64,000 bases of DNA, from NCBI GenBank assembly GCA_020444325.1, contig JAHLLD010000005.1, positions 285,910 to 349,909 of the forward strand. The letters run 5' to 3'. A model generated the notes under the pieces. The model did not search any database. It was not told where the DNA came from and was given only the letters and a program-made list of their open reading frames with translations. Numbering within the stretch: position 1 is the first letter of the stretch; every line of letters begins with the position of its first letter. The stretch is from a bacterium (GTDB taxonomy: Bacteria; Bacteroidota; Ignavibacteria; SZUA-365). Below are positions 36,826 to 45,216 of this stretch, piece by piece. The translations under genes and the position numbers were made by a program.

Positions 36826-37746
36826 TTATTTCTTCATCAGCTGATACATGACGGCTTTCTGTGCGTGCAGACGATTCTCTGCTTCCGGGAAGACCACGGA
36901 ATTGGGGGCGTCAATCACGCCGTCGGTCACCTCGTCGCCGCGATGCGCGGGGAGGCAGTGCATGAAGAGGGCATCATTTTTTGCGTGTGCCATCAAATCC
37001 TCGTTGACCTGGAACGGGAGGAAAATACGGCGGCGCTCAGCGGCTTCCGCTTCCTGTCCCATCGAGGCCCAGACATCCGTATACACGGCGTCCGCATCCT
37101 TTACGCCTTCCACCGGGTCATGCACCACACTGATGGTCGCGCCGGTTGCTTTTGCGTCTTCCGTAGCATCCTGGAACGCGATGAGATTGGGTTCGTAACC
37201 GGCGGGACATGCGATAGTGACGTCCATGCCCAGGCGCGCACCGGCGAACATGAGACTGTGGGCGACATTGTTTCCATCGCCGACGTAGCACAGCTTGCGT
37301 CCCTTGAAATCACCCTTGTATTCCTTGATGGTCAGGAAGTCTGCCATTGCCTGGCAGGGATGCGTGTAATCGGTGAGTCCGTTGATGATGGGGATCGACG
37401 CGAACTCCGCCATATCGATGACGATCTGATGGGCGAAGGTGCGGATCATTATACCCTGCACCATGCGCTCGAGATTTTTAGCCACATCGTATACGGATTC
37501 GCGCTTGCCGAGATTGATCTCCGCGGGGGAGAGATACAGCGAGTATCCGCCAAGCTGCTGAATGCCAATGTCGAACGTGGTACGGGTGCGCAGGGAAGGC
37601 TTTTCGAAAATCATCGCGAGGGATTCGCCTTTGAGTGCATCCGCATATTTGCTGCGATCAGCTTTCATGTCGAGAGCGATATCAAAGGTGGCAAGGATTT
37701 CCTCCTGGCTCATGTCGCGAACGGTAAGAAAATCTTGTGCTTTCAC
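36826..37746 (-). CDS. argF: Ornithine carbamoyltransferase
   Basis: The 306-residue protein has all ornithine-type motifs: the carbamoyl-phosphate site EKPSLRTRTTFDIG near residues 50-63, HPCQAMADFLTI near residues 129-140, TDVWASMGQE near residues 222-231, and the catalytic HCLPAHRGDEVTDGVID near residues 265-281. It is not the succinyl- or acetylornithine variant known in some Bacteroidota, since the FMHCLPA loop and the Ser of KPSLRT are of standard OTC type. It starts at a GTG (37746) with AGGAG about 9 nt upstream. First gene of the operon OTC - carbamate kinase - ATCase - ornithine aminotransferase - COG2403 protein. The direction (arginine synthesis or citrulline breakdown) cannot be read from sequence alone. 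Confidence 0.94.
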   Translation of the reverse strand: MKAQDFLTVRDMSQEEILATFDIALDMKADRSKYADALKGESLAMIFEKPSLRTRTTFDIGIQQLGGYSLYLSPAEINLGKRESVYDVAKNLERMVQGIMIRTFAHQIVIDMAEFASIPIINGLTDYTHPCQAMADFLTIKEYKGDFKGRKLCYVGDGNNVAHSLMFAGARLGMDVTIACPAGYEPNLIAFQDATEDAKATGATISVVHDPVEGVKDADAVYTDVWASMGQEAEAAERRRIFLPFQVNEDLMAHAKNDALFMHCLPAHRGDEVTDGVIDAPNSVVFPEAENRLHAQKAVMYQLMKK

Positions 37747-38270
37747 GTGTGCGTACTCCTGTCGGGCACGTCTGTGCCGCGCTTGACTGTGAATCGAAAA
37801 AAATATCTGAATGGAAATTGCTGCCGTTGGAAACAGCGAAAAGCGGGGGATTGCAGGTCAGATGGGAGCATCCGTACTGTAATGCTTGAACTGCAGGATC
37901 TTGCGGGAACGCGTACTGCAGCGTCCGACAGCCGTTACGCAGCACGCAGGCACGTGCATGCGGTCAGGGAGAGTATGTCGGCTTGAGCACTTGAACATAA
38001 GTTCCACACTTTTTTACACTTCCGGCCGGTTACGGCCCTTCCACAAAAATCGCAATCTTCCCACTCCCGAGCAAGGGAAATCGGATAACAAATGCCAGAT
38101 TCCAGATATCAGATTGCAGATGACAAATTGCAGATGACAAATGGAACAGAATCAGGGATTGCTTCCGGGCTCTTAGCAAAACTCCGGGTACACCTCATGG
38201 CAAGCAATCCCTGCTCCTGCCAGGTTTGCTATCTGAGATCTGCAATTTGCAATCTGACATCTGATATCCG
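37747..38270. other. Leader/promoter region of the carbamoyl-phosphate operon plus palindromic element
   Basis: 524 nt without a gene. The part from 37747 to about 38090 must hold the operon promoter on the minus strand; I cannot fix one with confidence. From about 38094 to 38270 the region is a large imperfect palindrome described separately. Confidence 0.6.
38094..38270. repeat. Nested palindromic element: CAGATT-word arms around a 66-nt conserved core
   Basis: The outer arms (about 38096-38145 and 38224-38270) are arrays of short words such as GATATCAGATTGCAGAT and their complement, pairing over most of 45 nt. Inside them the core at 38151-38216 has terminal arms AGGGATTGCTTCC / GGCAAGCAATCCCT. 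Read on the minus strand the core aligns without gaps to 49360-49425 and 63935-64000. The element abuts the stop codon of the Mpv17-like gene (38271). Confidence 0.8.
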
Positions 38271-38810
38271 TTAGGATTTTGGAGCGGGCTTGATGCTGAG
38301 GCCGAGGATGATGCCGAGGGCGACGCTCCAGGCGGCGGCAAGACCGATCTGGTATTCCTTCGGCAGTGCGAAGGTGACGGTGTGCGCCGGGATCCAGAAC
38401 CAGAGCAGGGTTTTCAGCGCGGTCTCGATGCCGGAGAACGACCACCGACGGAGGATGATATTGTCTTCGACGCGATGGAAATACATCATCTGCGGACCGA
38501 AGAAGACATTCGTGAACACGGAAACACTAAATGCCCAGCCAATGCCGTCAGCGAAGAATCCCGGGAGCAGACCATGATCCAGCAGTGCGAGGACGCCGCC
38601 TTTCATCATGGTGAAACCGTACTTGATGACAATCCCCAGCAATGCCCAGGCCAGCATTTTCCCGAGCATCTCGAGCGGAGAGTTCGGGAGGCCGACTTTC
38701 TTCGTCCTGAGGGTATGCGATATGATTTCGCCCAGCGTCCCGAGAATGCCGAACTGTACGGCGGCGGAAGTGAGCGGCTGTGATGTGACCCAGTTGATGT
38801 ACCAATCCAT
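38271..38810 (-). CDS. Mpv17/PMP22-like integral membrane protein
   Basis: I choose the ATG at 38810 (purine-rich AGAGAAG about 7 nt upstream), giving 179 residues; ATGs at 38828 and 38942 are possible but weaker. The protein has about four hydrophobic segments and the layout of the Mpv17 family: an N-terminal amphipathic start (MDWYINWVTSQPLTSAAVQFG), a GEIISHTLR stretch in the place of the GDxxxQ motif, a central helix pair, and a C-terminal block (LLWFWIPAHTVTFALPKEYQIGL ending WSVALGIILGL, split across two segments) that mirrors the family's 'WPAxQ-x-x-NF-x-x-VP...YR' signature. Mpv17 proteins are best known from eukaryotic mitochondria and peroxisomes; bacterial members exist but their role is unknown. 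Family call by motif only. Confidence 0.55.
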   Translation of the reverse strand: MDWYINWVTSQPLTSAAVQFGILGTLGEIISHTLRTKKVGLPNSPLEMLGKMLAWALLGIVIKYGFTMMKGGVLALLDHGLLPGFFADGIGWAFSVSVFTNVFFGPQMMYFHRVEDNIILRRWSFSGIETALKTLLWFWIPAHTVTFALPKEYQIGLAAAWSVALGIILGLSIKPAPKS

Positions 38811-38974
38811 TATTGCATCTTCTCTCATGTTATGTACAGGAGATAAAGATAGGGAAGGATGGTACTTCGGAACAAAAGGCAGCCACCCGCCTCCGTCCAT
38901 GGGCTGCGGCGTGGCAGGCAGATTCCACAGAAAGATTTTCATTGTCTTTCGTGCGAACTATGCCGTTGTGTGGC

Positions 38975-39862
38975 TCAGTGGTTGTCGATCGGTCCGTCGA
39001 AGCTGCCGGTGATATGCATGTACAAATCATCCATGTCGGAGAGCAGCATGTCAAAATACCCACTGACACGCTGATTGACCGTGTCGTAGGTTGTGATGGT
39101 GATTGTGCTGCGCCCGTCATCTTTGCTCCAGACGTATGCACCTACGTCGGAGCAGAGGCTGCCGATCCCGGCATTCGGCTCTCGATCATACGATGAACCA
39201 AGGTCATAGGTGCCAGTCCCGTGGAAGTCAGGAATGAAACATGAAAACCGATATCGGCCGGCTGCATATCCGGAGATCGTGATGTTGTTGTACCCGGGCG
39301 GGGCAAAGATAGAACATGGATACGTATGCCAGTATGGCATTTGGGATGTGGTGTAAGGACCATGGATGGAATTGGTGCTGTCGCAGACCCAGGAAATCTC
39401 CGACACCACGGGTTGTTGGATCTGTTGATCCCCGGTGATGCGGATGTAGGATGCTGTGTTCGTCCAGCCATCGAGCTTATAGAAATTCAGTGTGTTCTCT
39501 GTCACGACATATATCAGCGTGTCAGGACCACTCAAGCCGCCGGTCCAGAGTATTCTGTTTTTTCCCATACACGGGAGATTTGTCGGGAAGAAGCAACGCT
39601 CCTCTGCTATGCCAGGCAGTCCGGTCGACCAGTCCACTCCCAGAGCGCGGCAACTGCCGTCCGCTTCGATGCGAATTCCTTTCGCCGCCATATTCCCCTC
39701 ATCATCCACCTCTATCCAGTCGCCGACCAGTCGCGCATCGATTCCGGAAGTGGGACAGACAAATTCATCCTCACTATCACATGCGCTGAACGCGATCCCG
39801 CAGATCAGCAATACCGACAGCGTTTTGAACATCCTGGTTGATACTGCATATTCCGAACCCAT
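38975..39862 (-). CDS. Putative lipoprotein of unknown function
   Basis: The ATG at 39862 has GGAGG a few bases upstream and yields 295 residues; the ATG at 39832 (MFKTLSVLLICGIAFSAC) is the alternative and begins right at the signal sequence. A lipobox-like FSAC precedes DSED, so the mature protein probably starts at that cysteine and is anchored in a membrane. The mature part is rich in Cys, Tyr, Thr and Ser with beta-strand pattern (RLVGDWIEVDDEG, NFYKLDGW, GRYRFSCF, GTGTYDLG) and ends with HITGSFDGPIDNH. 'Gly-Asp-Trp' after the lipoprotein start and the final TGSFDGPI resemble lipocalin-like secreted proteins, but I do not recognise the family. Confidence 0.7.
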   Translation of the reverse strand: MGSEYAVSTRMFKTLSVLLICGIAFSACDSEDEFVCPTSGIDARLVGDWIEVDDEGNMAAKGIRIEADGSCRALGVDWSTGLPGIAEERCFFPTNLPCMGKNRILWTGGLSGPDTLIYVVTENTLNFYKLDGWTNTASYIRITGDQQIQQPVVSEISWVCDSTNSIHGPYTTSQMPYWHTYPCSIFAPPGYNNITISGYAAGRYRFSCFIPDFHGTGTYDLGSSYDREPNAGIGSLCSDVGAYVWSKDDGRSTITITTYDTVNQRVSGYFDMLLSDMDDLYMHITGSFDGPIDNH

Positions 39863-39984
39863 ACGCCCCTCCGGCAGTAATGAAACAGATAGAGGACAAT
39901 ATCCTCCCTGACATGCTGCGAAGCAAGTGAAATGCATGTCCATGAATTTGTACCCGGCGCAAGCAGACGATATTTTACTTTCCT

Positions 39985-40025
39985 TCTGTGCAATCTGTGT
40001 TATAATCAGTGAAATCCGTGGTTGC
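39985..40025. repeat. Single-arm copy of the CACAGATT-word element
   Basis: TCTGTGCAATCTGTG at 39985-39999 followed by GTGAAATCCGTGGTTGCC resembles the right arm of the 2359-2453 palindrome. It overlaps the presumed translation start of the lipoate-ligase-like gene. Confidence 0.55.
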
Positions 40026-40857
40026 CTCTTCACCGCTGTTACCCTGGAATCCCGCGTGGTCGGAAACGCAGTGGGATCAGTCCCTCAACTCCCGCCTGGA
40101 TGATCTCACCTTCGACCTCATTGTGGAGGCGCCACACGGCGCGGAGATGAACTGCGCGATCGATGAGACGCTGCTGTATCGTGTCGCAGAGGGAAAACGC
40201 GATGCGGTATTCTGGATGTGGGACTGGGACGAGCGTGCCGTCATACTCGGCTCTTACCAGAGCGTGCGATCGGAGTTGGACGAAGAGGTCGCCGCGCGCA
40301 ATGATTTCAGGTTTGCACGACGTATCAGTGGGGGCGGGGCGATGGTTGTCGAGCCGCAGCGCACGATTACCTATTCACTCATCGTACCGGAATCGGTTGT
40401 CGAAGGATTGAGTTTTCGACAATCATTTGCCTTTCTCGATATGTGGGTGCTGCGTGCGCTGCGCAGTATGGGAATCCCTGCGGGATATCGTCCGATCAAC
40501 GATATCATTTCCCCAACTGCCAAGATCGGGGGGGCTGCACAGTGCCGGAGACGCCGCACGGTGCTGCATCATGTGACCATGGCGTATGCGATGGACGGTG
40601 CGTTGATGTGGGATCTGCTGCGTCTCGAGAAACCGAAATTCACCGACAAATCCGTCGCGAGCGCAGTGAAGAAAGTTTCGCCTCTTGAGGAATTCACAGC
40701 ACTCCCGCATCCCGCATTCAGAGAGCAGCTTGCCGCAGCGTTCGCGGGGATGTATCGCTGCCGTCCTTCTGCGGTCACATCCGAAGAATGGGCTGATACA
40801 GAAGCGCGGATGGCGAATAAATTCGCCACCCGCGACTGGAGATATCGAGTAGAGTAG
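40009..40857 (+). CDS. Lipoate-protein ligase A / octanoyltransferase-like protein (LplA/LipM fold)
   Basis: The 282-residue product shows the BPL_LPL fold: NCAIDETLLYRVAEG near residues 48-62, VILGSYQSVRSELDEEVA, the substrate-site RRISGGGAMVVEP near residues 104-116, YSLIVP, and the catalytic-lysine region INDIISPTAKIGGAAQCRRR near residues 163-182. It attaches lipoate or octanoate to carrier proteins or catalyses transfer between them; lacking a separate C-terminal accessory domain, it is closer to LipM/LipL or an orphan ligase than to E. coli LplA. The start is uncertain: GTG at 40009 or 40018, both inside a CACAGATT-type repeat, with no clear ribosome-binding site; a TATAAT at 40001 just upstream might mean a very short leader. 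Confidence 0.75.
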   Translation: MKSVVASSPLLPWNPAWSETQWDQSLNSRLDDLTFDLIVEAPHGAEMNCAIDETLLYRVAEGKRDAVFWMWDWDERAVILGSYQSVRSELDEEVAARNDFRFARRISGGGAMVVEPQRTITYSLIVPESVVEGLSFRQSFAFLDMWVLRALRSMGIPAGYRPINDIISPTAKIGGAAQCRRRRTVLHHVTMAYAMDGALMWDLLRLEKPKFTDKSVASAVKKVSPLEEFTALPHPAFREQLAAAFAGMYRCRPSAVTSEEWADTEARMANKFATRDWRYRVE

Positions 40858-40875
40858 GATACGGACCCCGCCGTG

Positions 40876-43800
40876 TTACACGGCGTCGCCCGATTCCTCT
40901 TTGTCCCACAATGCGCGCGGCAGTACAATGCGCTTCATGCATTCGAACGCACTGAGCTGTGGATCGAGGCGCCGCTCAATCCAGGCATAAATCGTGGGAA
41001 GAACAAGCAGTGTCAGCAGTGTGGAGGTGATCAGTCCGCCGATAACCACAGTGGCGAGGGGACGCTGCACTTCGCTGCCCTGCGTGGTATTCAGTGCCAT
41101 GGGAATGAAGCCGAGGGAAGCGACGAGTGCTGTCATGAGTACGGGACGCAGACGATCGACCGCGCCATCCACAACGGCGTCATTGAGTTTTGCACCTTCC
41201 CGACGTTTGTGGTTCAGATGCTCGATAAGCACAACACCGTTGAGTACTGCGACACCGAACAGGGCAATGAAACCGATGGCGCTGGTGACGGAAATGTTGA
41301 GTCCGCGAATCCAGAGCAGCAGAATTCCTCCCGACAGCGCAAAGGGCAGGTTTGTCAGGATGAGCAGGGAGTTGCGCAGATTACCGAACATGGTAAACAG
41401 CAGAAGATAGATGATCAGCAATGCGAGGGGCACCACCAGGTACAGTCGCGACATTGCGCGCTGCTGATTTTCAAACTGTCCACCGTACTGCAGATAATAT
41501 CCGGCGGGCAGGGCGATCTGCCTGTCAATGCCTGACTGCAATTCCTCGACATAGCTGCCGACATCGCGATCACTGAGGTTGATACCGACGACCATACGCC
41601 GCTGACTCTGTTCGCGGCTGATTTGAACGGGTCCTTCAACGGCATCGATCTCGGCGAGCTGCGAGAGCGGAAGTCGTCCGCCGTCCGGCAGCGAGACGAG
41701 CAGATTGCGGATTGCACTGATATCGTTTCGACTCTGCTGATCATAGCGAACAACCACATCCACGCGCCGGGTGCCTTCATATACCTCGGTGGCCGCGCGT
41801 CCACCAATGGCGGTTTCTATCACATTCTGCACGTCCGCGACGTTCAGACCGTAGCGTGCGATTTTCTTGCGATTGATTCGGATATCGAGATAGGTCTGTC
41901 CCGACACCTGCTCCACCATCACGCTTCCCGTGCCGCGGATATTCTGCACCATGCGCTCGATCTCTGCGGCCTTGGCGCGAAGCACGTCATAGTCTTCCCC
42001 GAAGATTTTCACGGCGACATCGCTTTTGACACCGGCGACGAGCTCGTCCACCCGCATCGCGATAGGCTGGGTAAAGCCGTAGTTGATGTCGGGATAGCGC
42101 GAAACGATAGCCTCGAGTTCTTTCTCGATATCATCTTTCTCATAGCCATCCCGCCATTCGTCGCGGGATTTGAGCATGACAAAGGCATCGGTCTCATGCA
42201 GTCCCATATAATCATTCGCGAGATCCGGGCGACCTGTTTTGAACACCACGGTGCGCACTTCAGGAATGCGCATGATTTCCTTCTGGATGGCTTTCCCCTG
42301 CTCCACGCTTTCGCTGAGCGCGACGCTCGGCAGACGCTTGATCTCGATCAGGAAGCTGCCTTCGTCGAGCGCGGGCAGGAACTCACTGCCCATGAACGGC
42401 ACGAGGGAGAGGGAGAAGGTCAGGACGATGACCGCGGCGACGACAGTTTTGCCCGTGTTGTGCAGCGACCAGTTGAGTGTGCGTCGGTAGCGCGGGGCGA
42501 GCCAGCGGATGACGGGGTTTTCTTTCGGTTTCTTCGTCAGCTTCAGAAAGAAGGTGGAGACAACTGGGACGAAGGTGAATATCAGAATCAGGGAACCCAG
42601 GATGGCGAAACCGACCGCGTATGCCATCGGGGCGAACATCTTGCCCTCCATGCCTTCGAAGGTCAGAATGGGCACATACACCATGATGATGATGATGACA
42701 CCGAAGGTAATGGGACGTGCAACCTCTTTGGCACTGTCACCGATGAGCTGGATGCGGTCTTTCCCTTCATTCTTTTTATCCCGGAGATGCCGCACGAAGT
42801 TGTCAACAAGGACCACCGCGCCGTCAACAATCATACCGAAATCGAGTGCACCGAGACTCATCAGGTTTGCGGAGAGCCCCAACTGGTCCATGCCAATAAA
42901 GGTGAAAAGCATCGACAGCGGGATGACGAGCGCGACGATCAGCGCGGCCCTCCAGTTGCCGAGGAAAAAGAAGAGCACGGCGATGACCAGGATGCCGCCT
43001 TCGATCAGGTTCGTTTGCACCGTGTGGATGGTGTTGTTTACCAGTTCGGTCTGATCATAGAACGAGCGGACATGCACGCCGGGGGGAAGGGACTTGTTGA
43101 CTTCCTTCACTTTCTCCTTGATGCGGAGAATGACCTCGCGGCTGTTTTCCCCCTTGAGCATCATGATGATGCCGGTGACCACCTCGCCTTTGTCATCCTG
43201 CGTGACCGCGCCGGCCCGAATTTCGGGTCCTACTACGATACTGCCCACCTGGCGGATGAAGACAGGGATGTTGTTCACGGTCTTCACGACGATATCGCCG
43301 AGTTCGGCGGGCTGTGTAACGAGTCCCATACCACGGATGATGAAGGCTTCCCCGTTCTTTTCGAGGAAGGAGCCGCCTGCTACCGCGTTGTTGTTTTCCA
43401 CCGCGGCAAAGACGTCCTCCACGGTGAGGTCGTAGGTGCGAAGTCTGTCGGGGTTGAGAAGCACCTGGTATTGTTTGACGAAGCCGCCGAAGCTGTTGAC
43501 CTCGGTGACGCCGGGAATGGTTTTCAGCTGTGGCTTGATAATCCATTCCTGCATCGTGCGCAGTTCCATCGGGATGTATCCCTCACCCTCGACCACATAC
43601 TGGTAGATCTCTCCGAGTGCGGTCGAGACGGGCCCGAGCACGGGTTGTTTCACGCCGGCGGGAAGTTCCGAACGTATGTTCGAGAGTCGTTCCGATATCA
43701 GCTGCCGTGCGAAGTACGTATCGACATCGTCTTCAAATACGACGGTGACGACGCTCAAACCATATTTCGAGATAGAGCGTACTTCCATGACATCGGGGAT

Positions 43801-44025
43801 ACCGTTCATGGCATTTTCAATGGGGAAGGTGACCAGTCGCTCGACTTCCACCGGTGAAATGTTGGTCGCTTCCGTGATGACCTGCACCTGGTTGTTCGTG
43901 ACATCCGGGAAGGCATCGATGGGGATATCCTGCAATGAATAGATACCGACCCCGACGACGGTAAGGACAAAGCCTATGACGAAGAGGCGGTTTTTGAGGA
44001 CGAAATCAATGATGCGCGCACTCAT
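40876..44025 (-). CDS. czcA: Heavy-metal efflux RND permease (CzcA/CusA family)
   Basis: The 1,049-residue protein is full length for an RND permease with 12 membrane helices. It opens with IDFVLKNRLFVIGFVLTVVG and the family block DIPIDAFPDVTNNQVQVITEA. The proton-relay helix 4 reads LDFGMIVDGAVVLVDN (near residues 396-411), matching the DFG-x-x-x-D-G-A-V pattern of the divalent-cation HME group (Zn/Co/Cd/Ni) rather than the A-x-G-A-M pattern of CusA; the final acidic position is Asp instead of the common Glu. Last gene of the czcC-czcB-czcA operon, 9 nt after czcB. It moves metal ions from periplasm or cytosol out through the TolC-like partner. Confidence 0.92.
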   Translation of the reverse strand: MSARIIDFVLKNRLFVIGFVLTVVGVGIYSLQDIPIDAFPDVTNNQVQVITEATNISPVEVERLVTFPIENAMNGIPDVMEVRSISKYGLSVVTVVFEDDVDTYFARQLISERLSNIRSELPAGVKQPVLGPVSTALGEIYQYVVEGEGYIPMELRTMQEWIIKPQLKTIPGVTEVNSFGGFVKQYQVLLNPDRLRTYDLTVEDVFAAVENNNAVAGGSFLEKNGEAFIIRGMGLVTQPAELGDIVVKTVNNIPVFIRQVGSIVVGPEIRAGAVTQDDKGEVVTGIIMMLKGENSREVILRIKEKVKEVNKSLPPGVHVRSFYDQTELVNNTIHTVQTNLIEGGILVIAVLFFFLGNWRAALIVALVIPLSMLFTFIGMDQLGLSANLMSLGALDFGMIVDGAVVLVDNFVRHLRDKKNEGKDRIQLIGDSAKEVARPITFGVIIIIMVYVPILTFEGMEGKMFAPMAYAVGFAILGSLILIFTFVPVVSTFFLKLTKKPKENPVIRWLAPRYRRTLNWSLHNTGKTVVAAVIVLTFSLSLVPFMGSEFLPALDEGSFLIEIKRLPSVALSESVEQGKAIQKEIMRIPEVRTVVFKTGRPDLANDYMGLHETDAFVMLKSRDEWRDGYEKDDIEKELEAIVSRYPDINYGFTQPIAMRVDELVAGVKSDVAVKIFGEDYDVLRAKAAEIERMVQNIRGTGSVMVEQVSGQTYLDIRINRKKIARYGLNVADVQNVIETAIGGRAATEVYEGTRRVDVVVRYDQQSRNDISAIRNLLVSLPDGGRLPLSQLAEIDAVEGPVQISREQSQRRMVVGINLSDRDVGSYVEELQSGIDRQIALPAGYYLQYGGQFENQQRAMSRLYLVVPLALLIIYLLLFTMFGNLRNSLLILTNLPFALSGGILLLWIRGLNISVTSAIGFIALFGVAVLNGVVLIEHLNHKRREGAKLNDAVVDGAVDRLRPVLMTALVASLGFIPMALNTTQGSEVQRPLATVVIGGLITSTLLTLLVLPTIYAWIERRLDPQLSAFECMKRIVLPRALWDKEESGDAV

Positions 44026-44034
44026 GGGCTATCC

Positions 44035-45213
44035 TCACTCCTCTTCCGGTGCGAGGGCGAGTTTGTAGCGCGACTTCAGATGGAAGACGCCGCCGCTTAC
44101 GACACGGTCGCCTGCGGCGACACCATTGAGGATTTCAACCCTGTCGTCGAATTCACGTCCGGTCTCCACGCGGCGATAGGTGAAGCGGTCCGCATCGAGA
44201 GCAATGAAGATGCTGCGGTCGCTGCCGTCATAGACGATGGAGGAGAGGGGGACGGTTAGGACGCTGTCACGTGCCGTGGTCAGAATGTCGAGGCGGCCAT
44301 AGACATTGGGCTTGAGCATTCCGGAAGAGTTGGGAACGGTGCAACGTACGGGAAGCGCATGCGATGCGTCATCGACCGTCGGTGCGATATAGGTGATGCT
44401 GCCTTCGAAGCGTTTTCCAGGTATGGCCTCGGAGACGAACACAGCCTTCTGCTGCGGTCCGAGGAGCTGGAAATTATCCTCAAATACGCTGCCTTCGATC
44501 AGTGCCGACTCGGTGCCGAGGATGTTGAACAGCACCACGCCGGGCGATACCGGTTGTCCGATGGAGGCGGTGCGCGAGCTGACAACCCCTGCGATCGGGG
44601 CGCGCAGTTTGAGCACGGGTTCGAACTGTTCCGGCTGCTCGCGGAGTTCCTTGATATCGTTCGCTGTCATCCCCGCGGCGCGCAGGCGCTGCAGAGCGGC
44701 AGCGGCCTCGGCACGAGCACTCTGGAGAGCATGTTCACTTTCCTGCAGCTGTTTCTGCGAGGCTGCATCGCTTTTGTTCAGTGAGCGCAGGCGGGATGCG
44801 GCCGCCTCTGCTGTACGCTTTGCGGATTCGGAACGAAGCAGATCGGCGATCATATCCCCGAGTTGCATACTGACCATGACGGCGAGTACCTGTCCTTTCG
44901 CCACCCGCTGTCCCTGTCGTGCCAGGACGCGCTCCATCCGTCCATCAATGAGTGCTGTGACTGCTGCGGAACGGTCCGGGTCTTCAATGACGCGGGCCGG
45001 TACGGATATGGTTTTTTCTGCCTCCCTGAGTTCGACATCGCTGAACATCAGGTCCATTGCGGCGACTTCTTCCGCTGTCAGTGTCAGCGATGCCGCTGCT
45101 TCCGCTGCGGCCTCGCCTGCGGGGGACGCACTCTCGGCGGCGTTCTCCGGCCGATCCGGAGTTGCGCATGATATCAGGAGGAGAAAGGGAAGGGTTAGAA
45201 TAAGGTGCTTCAT
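44035..45213 (-). CDS. czcB: RND efflux periplasmic adaptor (CzcB/CusB-like lipoprotein)
   Basis: 392 residues with a lipoprotein signal peptide (MKHLILTLPFLLLISC, Cys16) and an Ala/Glu-rich linker. The adaptor architecture is visible: barrel-sandwich hybrid halves (GRMERVLARQGQRVAKGQVLAVM near residues 95-117 and APIAGVVSSRTASIGQPVSPG near residues 205-225) around a helical hairpin rich in Ala/Glu/Arg (RSESAKRTAEAAASRLRSL), then the beta-barrel (GKRFEGSITYIAPTVDDAS) and membrane-proximal domain (GVAAGDRVVSGGVFHLKS). It links czcA and the TolC-like protein across the periplasm. The gene starts 3 nt after the czcC stop and ends 9 nt before czcA. Confidence 0.92.
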   Translation of the reverse strand: MKHLILTLPFLLLISCATPDRPENAAESASPAGEAAAEAAASLTLTAEEVAAMDLMFSDVELREAEKTISVPARVIEDPDRSAAVTALIDGRMERVLARQGQRVAKGQVLAVMVSMQLGDMIADLLRSESAKRTAEAAASRLRSLNKSDAASQKQLQESEHALQSARAEAAAALQRLRAAGMTANDIKELREQPEQFEPVLKLRAPIAGVVSSRTASIGQPVSPGVVLFNILGTESALIEGSVFEDNFQLLGPQQKAVFVSEAIPGKRFEGSITYIAPTVDDASHALPVRCTVPNSSGMLKPNVYGRLDILTTARDSVLTVPLSSIVYDGSDRSIFIALDADRFTYRRVETGREFDDRVEILNGVAAGDRVVSGGVFHLKSRYKLALAPEEE

Positions 45214-45216
45214 GTG

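Noticed and set aside
36826..37746. N-acetyl- or N-succinylornithine carbamoyltransferase
   Set aside because: The SLRTRT and HCLPAHRG motifs are of the standard ornithine type, without the knotted-family Trp/Glu features known from Bacteroides enzymes.
38094..38270. Transposon or insertion sequence
   Set aside because: Although palindromic and repeated, it is under 180 nt, has no transposase frame and I can see no target-site duplication; kept as a repeat only.
41623..43857. 744-residue open frame antisense to czcA
   Set aside because: It is His/Asp-rich because it reads a well-supported RND permease gene backwards; no start signal or domain supports it.
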